Part shown: piece after piece, positions 46,279-58,100 of the stretch
Layout of the letters: every line of letters starts with the position of its first letter
Numbering within the stretch: position 1 is the stretch's first letter
Translations under genes and position numbers: made by a program
Notes under the pieces: model-generated
The model's input: the letters and a program-made list of their open reading frames with translations, nothing else
Told to the model about the DNA's origin: nothing
The model's database searches: none
NCBI GenBank assembly: GCA_036417435.1
Contig: CM070899.1
Coordinates: 177,597,494-177,661,493 of the forward strand
Source: Inia geoffrensis
Taxonomy: Eukaryota > Chordata > Mammalia > Artiodactyla > Iniidae
Reading direction: 5' to 3'
Length of the DNA stretch: 64,000 bases

Positions 46279-46676
46279 ATACATATAGGGGAATAGTCCT
46301 CGACAATAAAATGGAATGAAATTTTGACACGTACTTGTATAAATCAAACAACTTGTATAAACCATAAAGTAGTTATGCTGATTGAAAGAAGCCAGACAGA
46401 AAAGTTTACCTAATATATGATTCCATTTGAATGACATTCTCAAAAACTGAAAGTATAGTAACAGAAGGTCAGTGGTTAGGTATTAGGGGATTGTGACTGC
46501 AACTGGATAATAAGAGGGAATTTTGATGGGTGATAGAACTTTTAGGTATCCTGATGGTGGTAGCAGTTACATGAAACTATATATGTGTTTAAATTCATAG
46601 AACTGTTAAATTCATAGAATACACATGCACGAAAGTCAATTCTATTGTATATCAATTAAAAAATAAAATAAATAGT

Positions 46677-48453
46677 ATGAGTAGGCATAGGTACCAGGAT
46701 TCCTATGAGAAAAATTAATTTTACTATTAAATTATCACAGCATAAATAATTTTAAAGTAGTTCCAGAATTTTAGTTCTCTTCATACTATAGGCTACAGCA
46801 TATTTGAGAGCAATAGCCACAATTTTGCAGAAAAAAACTGTCCTTCCCCGCTTTTCCAACTTCGTAATCTTTATTTTGTAATGTTCAGGAGATCACAGAA
46901 TTTTTCCAGTCATCCAGACTAATCTTTTCCGTGCAGTCACTGAGCAGAGCTGGCATGTTAAATTTGATAATGGAAAGAGTTACTTGATTAAGAAATTGAA
47001 TCTTTCTTCAAGGGTCTCCTGAGGGTTTACTCAGTGATGGGAACAAAATGGTCCAATGCACAAACAGGTAGAATGCTTGCCTTCCCAGACTGTAAGTGGA
47101 CAGGAGAGAGTGTGGAGGAAGTAAAAGACAGCCCCTTGGAAACAGGAGGAATGATTTCTGGGTCAAAGAATATCCTCTTCAAGGTCCAGAGAGTTCCATT
47201 GTATTGAAGAATAATCCTGCCTGCTTGGTACAAAATTGCACAAAAGGAAGTGGGGTTGTTTTTGGTGGGGGGATGGGGGGTGGCAGGGAGGACTGCCAGC
47301 TCAGGACTTAGTGAAATGCAAATTCTTAAATTGAAATGAGATCGTTTTCCTGCCCTGACTGTGGATTCAAGCCCCCAGGTGTTCAGTGGGAGAAGGTGGT
47401 GTAATCTCTGCTGGTGTGTTCTAGCTGGAAGACTTGTTTGGAGGGAGGCGTCTGGGCTCCTTTCAGTTGTGGCTCTGGCACAGGTGACTCCACGCTCACA
47501 CCTCTGTGATCTGTGTTGAGGCTCTTGGGGTTTTTGTGATTTCATGGCAGCCACTCTGAGAAATAAGAACTGGGTGATTTCTTTAAGGGGATGTTGAACC
47601 TTTGGGTATGTGATTTGGCAACACTTTAAAACAACAAATATCTCCATGAGAAATAAGCTTTAGGTGTATTGTGGACAAGAATGAAAATGACGCTTTCTTC
47701 CAGAACAAATGGGTGGAGGAAAAAGAACGGGGAGAGTTAGTGTTGATCTTGCAGCAGCATTTAAATATTTGGGTTGGTTGGATAAAGAATTTATGAGCAA
47801 TATTCTTCACCCTCAGATGGTTATTAGCACTGTTCTTAATTAGCATTGTTCTTAACCCTCAGATGATTCCGCTGGAGAGGGTCAGATCATGACTCCAGAG
47901 AATTTCCTCCGAATTCTGAGTCCAGTCACTGGATTGAACAGCTGTGGTCTAGTGATATTCAGCCACTGTTCTCTAACAAATACATATCTGGGGCCCATCG
48001 AACCTCTGATGCCAAGAAGACATAGATGATAAAAGCAAATTGAATCTGATCTCTACTTTTGATCATTCAGAATGAGCCAAGATCAGTATATACATATAGT
48101 ACAAGCTTACGGAGCTGTTATATTTATTTTTTAAATGTTATTTTAATTGACTTATTAAAACTTAGAACCAAGTAACCCATAACAATGATGTTAATATAAA
48201 TACTGATTAAATTCTTAGGCTATCCTTTAAGGATCTATTTAATCTATGACAAAGATGGACCATGGAAGCTTGTCACACACAACCTTCCTTCTCTTGGAAG
48301 ATGAATTCCAATTTGAGACACAAAATAGACTAGAGGTGCACATTGTTTCATCTAGACAGCTAGAGAAGGACCCCTTTACCCTCTTAATGGATTCTCTGGT
48401 GGGCACACTACACATTTTCTTAGTGTAGAAACAAAGCAGAAACACTAAACTCC
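46677..48453. other. No gene recognised; contains the longest unexplained open frame
   Basis: About 1.8 kb. A 206-codon minus-strand frame (47027-47647) is Ser/Pro/Thr-rich and has no signal peptide, membrane segment or domain I recognise. Without splice context or homology I do not call it a gene. 47264-47290 carries a G-rich run with several G-tracts. Confidence 0.4.
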
Positions 48454-48597
48454 TTGCTATGGGGTGAATAATTGTGTCCCCCCAAATTCACATGTTGAAA
48501 TCCTAATTCCCTAAGGTGATGGGACCTTTGGGAGGTACATAGGTCATGAGGGCAGAGCCCTAATGATTGAGATTAGTGCCCTTATGAAAGTACTGTT
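48454..48597 (+). mobile_element. Truncated MaLR (MST/MLT1-type) LTR
   Basis: 'tgctatggggtgaataattg', 'cacatgttgaaatcctaatt', 'gggacctttgggaggtacat', 'gattagtgcccttatgaaag' match the 5' part of a MaLR LTR. The rest is missing. Confidence 0.8.
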
Positions 48598-49279
48598 ATC
48601 AATACTAAAAAACCAGCATATATACAGGAAGAGAAAAAGAACCTATTACTAACGTCAAAGACCAAAACTACCATAATTCCACAGCAGGAGAAAGACATGA
48701 ATCTACACCATACTGAAACTGTTTTTTTACACCATTACACAGAGGAGAAATAGTAAGGAGCAGTTCTCTGGTTGTTTCAGGTAGATTCTTTAGGGTTGCA
48801 AACGGCACAGTGATATGCACTTTACCTTAGTTGAAGAACATTTAAAGTTAAACAAAGAAATAAGGAGGGAAGTGTCTCCATAGCTGCATGGAAACCTGGT
48901 GGAACAGGAAAGTGGTGCAGGATGCAGCTGGAGTCTTGCTGCCCTCTGGTCACAGCAGCTGTAACGACCCGGTTATCTTGTCAGCTTGTAAACCTGTGCC
49001 CCACCGTGTTAGGGGCTCACTTACCTTCTGTTTCTACTTCTGTTTACTTTGCTGCTGTAACCTACTAGTGAACCTTCCCTCTGTGCCCCATACCCAGTCT
49101 CACTAAGAACCAGGGTTTGAATGGTTCAGCCAGTCAGCACTGAGATGTGGCAGCCTCCTTCACACCCTGGCCTCCTATGTGAGCAGGGAGCCTTTGGATG
49201 AGTAAAAAGTAATGCACATGTTGGCTGTCTGCATCATTAGACTTGAACCTACACAATCTAGACAGAGAAGTGAAAAAAC
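48598..49279. other. No gene or repeat recognised
   Basis: Unique-looking sequence of about 0.7 kb. Confidence 0.4.
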
Positions 49280-49507
49280 AAAGGATCCAGAAATAAATAA
49301 GAAACTATAATAGAATTTTTAAAACTAAAAATAGAGTTGCCATATGATCCAGCAATCACACTCTTGGGCATATATCTGGAAAAGACAAAAACTCTAATTT
49401 GAAAGATCCATGCACCCCAATGTTCATAGCAGCACTGTTTACAATAGCCAGGACATGGAAGCAACCTAAGGGTCCATCAACAGAGGAATGGATAAAGAAG
49501 ATGTGAC

Positions 49508-49571
49508 TATATATATATATATATATGTATATGTATATATATATGTGTGTGTATATATATATATATATATA
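49508..49571. repeat. Interrupted (AT)n/(GT)n
   Basis: AT-dinucleotide run with GT interruptions within the L1 3' region. Confidence 0.93.
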
Positions 49572-49955
49572 ATAGAATATTACTCAGCCATCAAAAACAA
49601 TGAAATAATGTCATTTGTAGCAACATAGTTGGACCTAGAAATTATCAGACTAAGTGAAATAAGTCAAACAAAGACAAATATTATATGATATCACTTCTAT
49701 GTGGAATCTAAAGTAGTACAAATGAACTTACTTACAAAACAGAAACAGACCCACAGACATAGAAAACAAGCCTATGGATACCAAAGGGGAAGGGTGGGGA
49801 GAGATAAATTAGGAATATGGGATTAACACATATAAACTATGACATATAAAATATTCAATAGATAAACAACAAGGATATACTATATAGCACAGGGAACTAT
49901 ATTCAATATCTGGTAATAACCTATAGTGGAAATAGTCTGATATATATGTGTGTGC

Positions 49956-49957
<2 letters not shown>

Positions 49958-50009
<52 letters not shown>
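49958..50009. repeat. (AT)n microsatellite
   Basis: About 26 uninterrupted AT units in the L1 3' UTR. Likely polymorphic and able to form a cruciform. Confidence 0.95.
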
Positions 50010-50010
<1 letters not shown>

Positions 50011-50100
50011 CTGAATCACTTTGCTGTACACCTGAAACTAACACAATTATAAAGCAACTATACTTGTTTTTAAAAAATCTAAAATTTAAAGGATCAGAAA

Positions 50101-51382
50101 CAATTTATTAAATAAAGAATTTTATTTTTATTCATGCATACACTCAAACTTTGAAGTATGGTACTTTTCAGTCTTCAGTAAGGGACTAAATTTTCAAAGT
50201 ATGTATCTCGCTTTATCAGTCATCTATGACATACTGGTAATTCAGAAGCCTTTCATTGATTAATGTTAGGAAAACCGAACAAAAGAATATTTATGTAGCA
50301 TCTCTTGTAAAGCAAAGGCAAAAGGAAATAAAAGGAAAGATACGGAGCAAAAATAAATGTAGAGTGAGCCCTGGTAAGAGTAGAAGGGATGCAGATTTTA
50401 AAATGTGTTTGCAAGCCTCACATCTGCTCTACCCTTGTGCTTCCACGGTTGGTTACAAGGATGAGAGGGGAAAACGTTATTGACTCAATTTTGTGATTCA
50501 TGTAAATTCACAAAGAGAAAGCAATGTAAATGAGACTGACTTCTTAAAGTAAGAAATTCAGAAATCCAGGCGTTAAGGGCCACCAGTACAAAACAGGATA
50601 TGTAATCAGTATCTTTACTGAATAGATAGGAAGGAGGTGATGTATTTTTAAAAGGCGTCTTTTTATAGATCCAAACTGAAATGGCAGGATTTGAGTACAA
50701 TGGCAGATCGAATCCCCCTGGGACGATTTCCTACAGTTCTGCTATATTTAGATGTTTTGTGCTTACTCCTTCCTTAGGTCCTACCCATAGCCTGTCTCCA
50801 AGTTAGTGTCCTCCAAGTTACTCCGTGCATCTGCTTTCCCTCTTAACCCCACCTCTCACATCCTTTATAATTTATATATCCTGCTTCTCTGTGAGTTTTC
50901 CAATCATGGACAAAGAGTTATTTACAACTGCCAAGTGGGCACAATGGTTTTGTAAACAGGGAACTCATTTGAGTTAATGATTATCATCTTATTTGGGTTT
51001 TCGCTGCAGATCAAAGAACACTTTGGAATTTGCTTTAGTATGAGATTGAACATTGTAGAGGGTCTCTTTTGGAGTTGCACAGAGAGAAGAACGCAAGCAG
51101 TCTCCCTCCACGTGAACTGGCTCGTGTTCACAAAACCTACCTCTGCAGTTCTTATTTATTTTATCTCTGCCCTATCAGCAGCAGCTACGTAAACAGGTCT
51201 TGAATTGTTAGAAAATCGGGATAACAACCTTAAACGATTTGGTCAAGGTTAACTCTGTCCTATTCTTCCTTGTCTGTTTCACTGGAGTTTCAGGCCTTGC
51301 CCACAAACACATCCAGTGTTGATAATCTGAGATTACTCAGGAGCTTAAATTATAATTATTTTACACACCTATACAGGTGGAC
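50101..51382. other. No gene or repeat recognised
   Basis: About 1.3 kb of unique-looking sequence. No frame exceeds 75 codons. Confidence 0.4.
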
Positions 51383-51458
51383 AGGTAGCTCTTTTATAAG
51401 AGGTAAAAGGTAGCTCTTTTATAAGAGCTATTCTGGCCATTAATTCTTATAAAAGAAT
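51383..51458. repeat. 25-bp tandem duplication with two small hairpins
   Basis: The 18-bp segment aggtagctcttttataag occurs at 51383-51400 and 51408-51425. Hairpin agctctt-ttat-aagagct lies at 51412-51429 and hairpin attctt-ataa-aagaat at 51443-51458. Function unknown. Confidence 0.7.
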
Positions 51459-51574
51459 CATATAAACAAGACTTCAAGAAAAGCAAAGCCAGAAAATAAT
51501 CGTTGACTGAGTAACCAGCATATGTTTATGCTTTTTTTTTTTTTTTTTTTTTTTTGCCTTTGTGAGAAATTCAA

Positions 51575-51701
51575 GGTACTTCCCTGGCAGTCCAGTGGTT
51601 GGGACTCAGTGCTTCCACTGCGGGGGCATGGGGCGCGGGTTCAATCCCTGGTTGGGGAACTAGGATTCCACATTCCAAGCAGCTCGGCCAAAAAAAAAAA
51701 A
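51575..51701 (+). mobile_element. Short tRNA-derived SINE (CHR-1/Bov-tA-like)
   Basis: 'acttccctggcagtccagtg', a B box 'ggttcaatccc', 'tggttggggaactaggat' and a poly-A tail. TSD agaaattcaa at 51565-51574 and 51702-51711. Shorter than the other CHR copies, ending just after the tRNA-like part. Confidence 0.9.
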
Positions 51702-51711
51702 AGAAATTCAA

Positions 51712-52249
51712 CCTTCACCTTATGAAAGGAGACAAGCATCTACCTGTGATAAGAATCAACCACTAAGTTTTGCGTTTGGAACACTTGGTCAGGAAAGATA
51801 CAATGATTGAGCTCCCCCTGCACAATTTTCTGTTTTTTCAGCACCTCTCAATGTTTGGTGTGAATACCCTTTGATGATTGAAGAAAATTCCAAAGTTGCC
51901 CATTATCATTTATAGACTAAGTTTCTAAGTTGTATAAGGTTTATAGACAAATACTCTCTTTTTAGAAATTATCTCAAAGAGAATCTAGGCACTGTTGCAG
52001 GAACCGTCAACTTGATCTATAGAGGACCTGGGTCACTAATTTCACACAATCTGATCACTATCAAGAATTTATTTATTCCCTGATTGAAATATCAAACAAG
52101 GTGAATACAGCAGCCTCATCCTTTGTCGGCTAAGCCCTGATGGGAGAAGATAGTCCAGGACGACCCACCTTTCCACCTCCCAAATATGGAGGAAGAAAGG
52201 TGCTTATTTAGGGATCTGAGGATTGCTCTGTCTCTTCAACATCCTATCC
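51712..52249. other. No gene or repeat recognised
   Basis: Unique-looking sequence of about 0.5 kb. Confidence 0.4.
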
Positions 52250-52390
52250 TTTGGCTTACAAACTTTAGTGCACCTAAGAATCACTTACACATCTTGTTTA
52301 AAAAAAAAAAATTCCTGGAGATTCTGATTCCAATACAAAAAGATTAGGTGAGGTCCCAGGATCTGCAGTTTTAATTAGCCTTTCTCAGCA
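52250..52390 (+). mobile_element. MER20-like hAT-Charlie remnant
   Basis: 'acaaactttagtgcacctaa', 'gaatcacttacacatcttg', 'attcctggagattctgattc' and 'ggatctgcagttttaat' follow the MER20 order. The 3' terminal repeat is not clear. Confidence 0.65.
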
Positions 52391-52932
52391 GTTCTGGAAG
52401 AGTCTGGGTAATAGCTTCTGCTGGTTGACAAATGTAGGACATCTTGTTCTGTTCTACCACTGTTTTCATTGCAGAGATCAAACAGGCACCCTGTTTCCTT
52501 TCGAAAGTTTGCAAACTTAGTTTTTTTATTTTTCTAATTCAGTGAGGATAGGGTGGGAGTGAATAGAAGATAATCTTTATTTCTCTAAATACATTTTGTT
52601 TTCTAGGAAAAGAAAAACGTTTCAAAGTGATCTATATTGTCAATTCTTAAGAGAGCCTCCCTAAACCTTGAAAGCACCACTTTGGGAATTCTTGGAGGGG
52701 TCCAGTTAATATCAGAGTTTTAGAGAGTAAGTTGTCCAGCAGATGTGCTGTGTCTAAACAGGGGTAAAATCATCGTAATGTCAGAGATGTACATTGAACA
52801 AAGTCATTTAGTCATCTGCAAAATGAACTTTCTACTCTGTGACTAGATTCACTTTGCAATGACGTATTTCAGAAAATACAAAATAAAAGCTATTAAACTT
52901 AATGTATGTGTTATTGAAACACTGGTTTTTAA
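52391..52932. other. No gene or repeat recognised
   Basis: Unique-looking sequence of about 0.54 kb. Confidence 0.4.
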
Positions 52933-52944
52933 AAATATAAGGTT

Positions 52945-53175
52945 GGGGGCTTCCCTGGTGGTGCAGTGGTTGAGAGTCCGCCTGCCGATGCAGGGGACAT
53001 GGGTTCGTGCCCCGGCCCAGGAGGATCCCACGTGCCGCGGAGCGGCTGGGCCCGTGAGCTATGGCCGCTGAGCCTGCGCGTCCGGAGCCTGTGCTCCGCA
53101 ACGGGGGAGGCCACAACAGTGAGAGGGCCGCATACCGCAAAAAATAATAATAATAATAATAAAATAAAATAAAAT
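52945..53175 (+). mobile_element. CHR-type SINE, short form
   Basis: Complete copy with tail of AAT and AAAAT repeats. TSD aaatataaggtt at 52933-52944 and 53176-53187, perfect over 12 bp. Minus and plus open frames across it are artefacts. Confidence 0.96.
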
Positions 53176-53187
53176 AAATATAAGGTT

Positions 53188-55109
53188 AAAATATTGTCTT
53201 AAATATAAATAGTCACTTTTGAGCATATAAGTCCAAAAGAGCTAAGGAGTTGTTTTTTTTTTTTCCTCCAGCTTCCTAAAAATAAGTTGCCTTTGAATAA
53301 AAACCATATATGGAATATTTATCCCTAAAGGAGATTTTTTTCTTTCTTTGTTTTAAATGACTAAAACTATTTTGCATTCTTAACTACAGCATTCATTCCT
53401 ATGAATAGATTTGTATTTTTTCTTGCACATATTTGAACTGAGCTTTATAGAACACTATGTAGTGTTATGTGGAAGAACTGCTACTTCTGTTGCTAATCTT
53501 TTACACCTAAATAGAAAGACACCGGATTCTAAAGCTAAAAATAAAGTTAAACTTAGTATTTTTCCCACTTACTGAATTTAATTGTACTAAGAAAAGATGT
53601 ATACTTTTTTTATCTGAATATATATTTTCATTTCTATAAAATGTTTATTCCTGACCCTCAGACCTTAATCTCTTTTGTGTGTCAAAAAATAATATGAAAA
53701 CCGCAGTGAGTTCTTATTGTTGTTGACACAGATAACCTCATTCTGTGCTAAAGTGAGAATCTTTGGGTTTTGTAAGCCTTCTGCTTACTGCCTGGCATTG
53801 GGTTTCCCAATGACATTGTCCTTAAGGCCTCCTGGATTTTATAGATGCCCGATGTGAATGATTTGATAGAACTGACCGTTTATAAAAGGGTATAATATCG
53901 ACAACAAATATTTGCTCCTCAAGAACAGTTGTGGGTGTGTATGTGTGTGTGTGTGTGTGTTTTCATGTAAGAAAATAGAGGTGGTTTGTTTATAAACGGA
54001 TACTGGATTTCTTGTGTGAGCTTGAAGTGTCTGGAGGTAAGAAGAGAAAAATAAAGACAGATTTTCTTTTTCAGTAGGACTGCAAGAAATTCTGTATTTT
54101 TCTTAAGCATTTTTTTAGAAGGCAGGAGGACCTTGTTCACCAATGTGTCCCTCATTAAGAAGAGAGCCAACACTGAGAATTTGTTTAAGAGGATGGGCAA
54201 GTCTTGCTTCCATATCTTCAGGGGCTGGTCTGATTCTGGGTCCACTGGAGAGTGTGGGCCCGACTGGGGAAGATCTATGGGAACGGAAGGGCTTGTTTAG
54301 AAGCAATCCTGGAGGTTCCACTGATTTTCAGGTCCACCTTTCCCTCCCTTCTTCTACTCTTTCATGCATTCTTTCAGGTGTCTGGGTGGAGTTCAGCTAT
54401 CAGATCTCTCTCACTTGCCAGGAGCAGAAATCAGCATAAATTGGCCTGGGGGTGGTATGAGGTAAAGATAATAATCAATTGATTATGCAACAAAATGACT
54501 GCGGATATATCAGCATCAGGCGTGTCTGCCTCCAAGGTCACTGTCATGGGGAATCTCTTCCCCTCCCTCCTTCTCTAGGCTCCTCGTGTCTTTCCGGTGA
54601 CTTATTCTCAATAAGTGGATGATCTCACAGAGCTGACATCTTAAAAAAGGGTATCATTGTCCTATGAGGATTTCAGTAGTTGGAACTGGAGAGTGTTATC
54701 CCTCCTAGGAGACACAGAGGAGAGACTGGCCTGGTCGGCAGCCTTGAGAATTCTGGATTCCAGCTCACACCTGAAATGGACAAGCATGTTATCCGTAGGG
54801 GCCAGGAGTAAGATGAGCCAGGGGATGAGGCTTGGAAGACTGGAGAAGCTGAGATCAGACCTCCGGATCCTGGAGATGAAGCCAGATGTTCAGAAGCCCA
54901 TTGTGCTTGGAGCTGAACAGAGAGAGATGATAAGTCAGAAGGAAGGAGGCACACTTGAGGCAATTGCTAGAACTAAGTCCTAGAGAAATGTCCCAGTTCT
55001 TGTATTTGTGAGAGCTTTGTAAAGACAGACATCACATTCTTTGCAATTCCACAGTAGTGTATGCTACTCAGATCACATTTGGTTTATTTTACTTGGTTGA
55101 ATAAAAACC
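53188..55109. other. No gene recognised; includes (TG)n
   Basis: About 1.9 kb of unique-looking DNA with a (TG)n run at 53935-53960. Frames at 54115-54983 occur on both strands (up to 108 codons) and lack motifs. Confidence 0.4.
53935..53960. repeat. (TG)n microsatellite
   Basis: TG dinucleotide run with one AT interruption. Confidence 0.93.
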
Positions 55110-55270
55110 TCATGTTAAGAATCAGGAGACGGAAGCTTTGAGAGACTAAGAAAGTGACTTGCCCAACGTCACTCTCCCCAGGCAGGGCTAGAATCTGGCC
55201 AGAGGAGGGATCTTCCTGGAGTTCATTCATTAAGCATGTAGCATGTGCCAGGCATGCTTTGAGATTCCAT
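55110..55270 (-). repeat. MIR SINE remnant
   Basis: 'gagagactaagaaagtgact', 'tgcccaacgtcac', 'ggcagggctagaatctgg' and 'agcatgtgccaggcatgc' resemble antisense MIR segments, though the order suggests two fragments. Confidence 0.5.
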
Positions 55271-55566
55271 GCTACAAGCTGGAAGAGAGGTGTCCCAACA
55301 ATTCAATGCTGCGACATGTTTAAGAGAGGGATGGACCCAGTGCTGTAGGGAGTGGTGCCATCTGGGTGTGAGTGCTTCATGAGGACGTAAAAGCTCCCTG
55401 GAGAGAGAATGCTATCTTATCCCAGGAAAGAATACGTCTGTCTTCCTCTCTACTTAATTTCCTCCCCAAATTTTGCTGAATGTCCCATTGAGGGTCCTTT
55501 GCTAGATGCACTATTAGCTTTTTGTGTGGCTTTACCAGAGAACCATGGGCTTATAATGCTACACAG

Positions 55567-55706
55567 AGGGACTTCCCTGGCAGTCCAGTGGTCAGACTCC
55601 AAGCTTCCAATGCAGGGGTTGAGGGTTCGACCCCTGGTTGGGGAACTAAGATCCCACATGCTGTGCAGTGTGGCCAAAAAAAAAATAAAATAAATATTAA
55701 AATAAA
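55567..55706 (+). mobile_element. Short tRNA-derived SINE (CHR-1/Bov-tA-like)
   Basis: 'gacttccctggcagtccagt', B box 'ggttcgacccc', 'tggttggggaactaagat' and an A-rich tail. TSDs ataatgctacacag (55553-55566) and ataatgctatatag (55707-55720) with two differences. Confidence 0.92.
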
Positions 55707-55724
55707 ATAATGCTATATAGACCC

Positions 55725-55870
55725 AAGGGAAGGATTTAATCCAGTCCCCTCATTTTATAGGCTCAGGAACTGAGGGTCAGAAGGGATGGGTGGATTACGT
55801 GAGGTCACACAATGGGTTAGTGGCAGTGCTAAGACGGGAATCTAATTCCAAATTTGGTGTTTTTTCCATA
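55725..55870 (-). repeat. MIR-family remnant
   Basis: 'cccctcattttataggctca', 'gaactgagggtcagaaggga', 'gaggtcacacaatgggttag', 'tggcagtgctaagacggg' follow the antisense order of MIR-like elements. Confidence 0.6.
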
Positions 55871-57639
55871 CTAACCCCAATCATGTAAGTTTTCAGATAA
55901 AAGTTAAGTCCCTTGCTGTTAACCAAAGTAGTGAAGTTTTGTGACCATAGGCCAGACCTGACATTTTAGGTTAGAACAGCGTTTCTCTCTTGTTCTGCCT
56001 CCTTCCTTCCTCGCTCTTACTTCTTAACTTCCACTGTGGCAAGAACGCTTTGGTTCTTGGCTATGGATGATAAACTCTCTCTGTCTCTCCCTCTCTCAGC
56101 GCTGAATATATCATGCAATGAGTGTATGATTTTCTTCTGATGTGCTTTTATGTATTTTAAACTCTGGTTTGACTAGTGTGCATTTGCTGTAAACGCCCAG
56201 ATTGCAAACGGTAGCGAGGCGCTGTAAAAACAAAACGCTATTATTCTGGTAAATATCCACAGCTAGAGACAGAGCACCCGTTCCCACTTCCTTTTCTTCT
56301 CGTTTACTGGGTAAGTACTTAGCCTTTTAAAAACCCTTCCTGGTGAATAAGTACGTAAAATATTTGCTGTATGTGTAAAAACTGGAAGTTAATGAATTAC
56401 AAAAAAATTCTTATTTTGTGAAATAGCATTTTCTAGCTCTTTCGGCATGAAGGATACAGAAATAGGCAGTGGCTTTCAGTGTAATGATGGTCTTTACAAA
56501 GGGGAGATTATGTTACTTCTGTGAGACTTCACAATCCCCCTCAACATCCAGTAAATCTCCTTTTGGACTAAATAAGGCAGAACATATTATGCCTTTTTCA
56601 TTTATTGTCTAATACTTAAAAAAAAAAACAACTTTACCTTGTACTTCCTATTCCCTTTAAAAAGCACAAGTTCTCTTTGTCAAGAAAGATTGTATTGCTT
56701 TATTTTAAAAGCAATGCCAAATGTTTTAGCAAGAAGGGAAGACTCTAAGTTTGGATTTTTTTTTTCTCATTAAAAACAATCTCTTCCTAGAAACTGTGGA
56801 ATGTTCTCAAGGTTCTTTATTAATGAATAAATAAGTTTCATAAGACCCGTAGAGAAAAGGAAAGAAATTCATGCATGCTGGAGTTAAGAATAAACCTAAG
56901 AACAGTTTTGTTTGAAAAAAAAGTAAATTCTTGAATGTCAACAAAGCTCACTCACTCAATAGGGTGCCTGCTGGGTGCAAATCCAGTGTTCTTGGGCCTT
57001 AGGGCCTATTGTCACCTTCATGAACTGTTACCCTAAAGTCAGTAGGCCCATCACAGGCAGGCCCTTTATCCTTTCCACCATGAGGTCTGGCTGTGGGACT
57101 GACTGTCTGGTTCACTCTGGGGTTGATTGACTACAGCTGGTCTTGGAAGCAAATGTTCCTTCATGTAACATTAAGGATTGCAATCCTGCACCCTAGGATC
57201 CACCAACAGCTGAAACAGCAGCCGGGAAAGGGTTAGTTTATGCTTTTGAGGGTAAGGACACCACTTGTGGTTATGTCTGTCTGGAATCTTATTCTGTGTT
57301 TTCTAGAGACATTTCACTCTAAACATGGGAAGTAATAAAAACATAGACAGTGGTTACACGATATTATGCTTGTTTCAGGAAGAGCTTGGAGCTTTACACA
57401 TTTTCTCTAACTCATTTTTGTTTCACCTTGGTTTTAGGAATAAACCTAAGTGATATAAATAAACACACACACACATAATTTATAGAGATAGGGAGACTGA
57501 GCCACTAAGGTTTTAGAGGCCTATTATAGTCTAATCAGGACTGGCAGTAATTCCACTGACCTATATACTGTTTTCCATCTTCTGTCCCCACTTTGCTAGA
57601 TCACTGCCTTTTCACTGACTGTGTTATTATCTGATTACA
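55871..57639. other. Unique non-coding stretch with a candidate exon-like block
   Basis: About 1.8 kb without recognised repeats. A strong polypyrimidine tract plus AG (ending 56099) and a consensus-like donor 'gg|gtaagt' at 56310/56311 frame a 211-bp block with several CpGs and no open frame. A small (AC)n lies at 57463-57475. Confidence 0.4.
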
Positions 57640-57824
57640 GTAATGGAAGGATTAGGGCTTTGGAACTAGCTGACCTATGTTTCAATCCTGGCTCACTGAT
57701 GTGGTAATTGTGTGATATAGAGCTCCCCACTCAAAGTCTTAGTTTGTTCACCATTTTTTAAAAAAAGGATAATTTCTACTTTTTGGAAGGATTAAAGGAG
57801 ATAATATAAGAGCACTTGGTACTG
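57640..57824 (+). repeat. MIR SINE
   Basis: 'gattagggctttggaactag', 'ctgacctatgtttcaatcct', 'ggctcactgatgtggtaatt', 'gattaaaggagataata' match the MIR consensus order well. Confidence 0.78.
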
Positions 57825-58100
57825 TATGATTCGACTTATGTGAGGCACCAAGAGTAGTCAGATTCATAGAGACAGAAAGTAGAATGGTGGTTCGCCGGAG
57901 ACTCAGGGGAGGAGAATTCGGAGTTATTGTTTAACGGGTTCAGAGTTTAAGTTTTGCAAGATGAAAGGAGTTCTGGGGGTGGATGGTGGTGACGGTTGCC
58001 TAACAATGTGAATGCACGTAATGCCACTGATCTGCACACCTAACATTGGTTTAGGTGGTATATTTCACGTGAAATGTGTTTTCCACATATAACCCTCCGT
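57825..58100 (+). mobile_element. L1 LINE 3' end
   Basis: 'tgtatgattcgacttatgtg', 'gacagaaagtagaatggtgg', 'ttctgggggtggatggtggt', 'atgccactgatctgcacacc' are in the order of an old L1 3' UTR. It directly abuts the MIR. Confidence 0.78.

Larger units (their letters stand above)
44900..46676 (+). mobile_element. Old L1 LINE 3' part, host for three later insertions
   Basis: Collinear L1 ORF2-end and 3' UTR signatures: 'ggcaaactatggactgggag', 'tgacttgaacaaacacttaa', 'cttcattagtcattagaaaa', 'actgctggtgggaatgcaaa', 'acgatccagcaatcccactt', 'gaagccagacagaaaagttt', ending 'ctattgtatatcaattaaaa'. It is interrupted by a CHR SINE (45078-45280), a younger L1 end (45320-45504) and an LTR (45964-46278). The left boundary is approximate. 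The 204-codon frame at 45829-46443 spans L1 antisense and LTR sequence and is not a gene. Confidence 0.83.
49294..50087 (+). mobile_element. L1 LINE 3' end
   Basis: L1 3' sequence with 'atatgatccagcaatcacac', 'atgcaccccaatgttcatag', 'tattactcagccatcaaaaa', 'atcactttgctgtacacctg' and a short A-rich end. TSDs aaaggatccagaaa (49280-49293) and aaaggatcagaaa (50088-50100) differ by one base. Two AT repeats have expanded inside it. Not inverted. Confidence 0.9.

Noticed and set aside
45829..46443. 204-codon minus-strand open frame
   Set aside because: It reads through antisense L1 and a solo LTR with precise junctions at 45964 and 46278, so it is a chance frame across two transposons.
47027..47647. 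206-codon minus-strand open frame, the longest in the window
   Set aside because: No recognisable domain, signal peptide or membrane segment, low-complexity Ser/Pro/Thr composition and no splice or promoter context. An open frame of this length can occur by chance in 64 kb.
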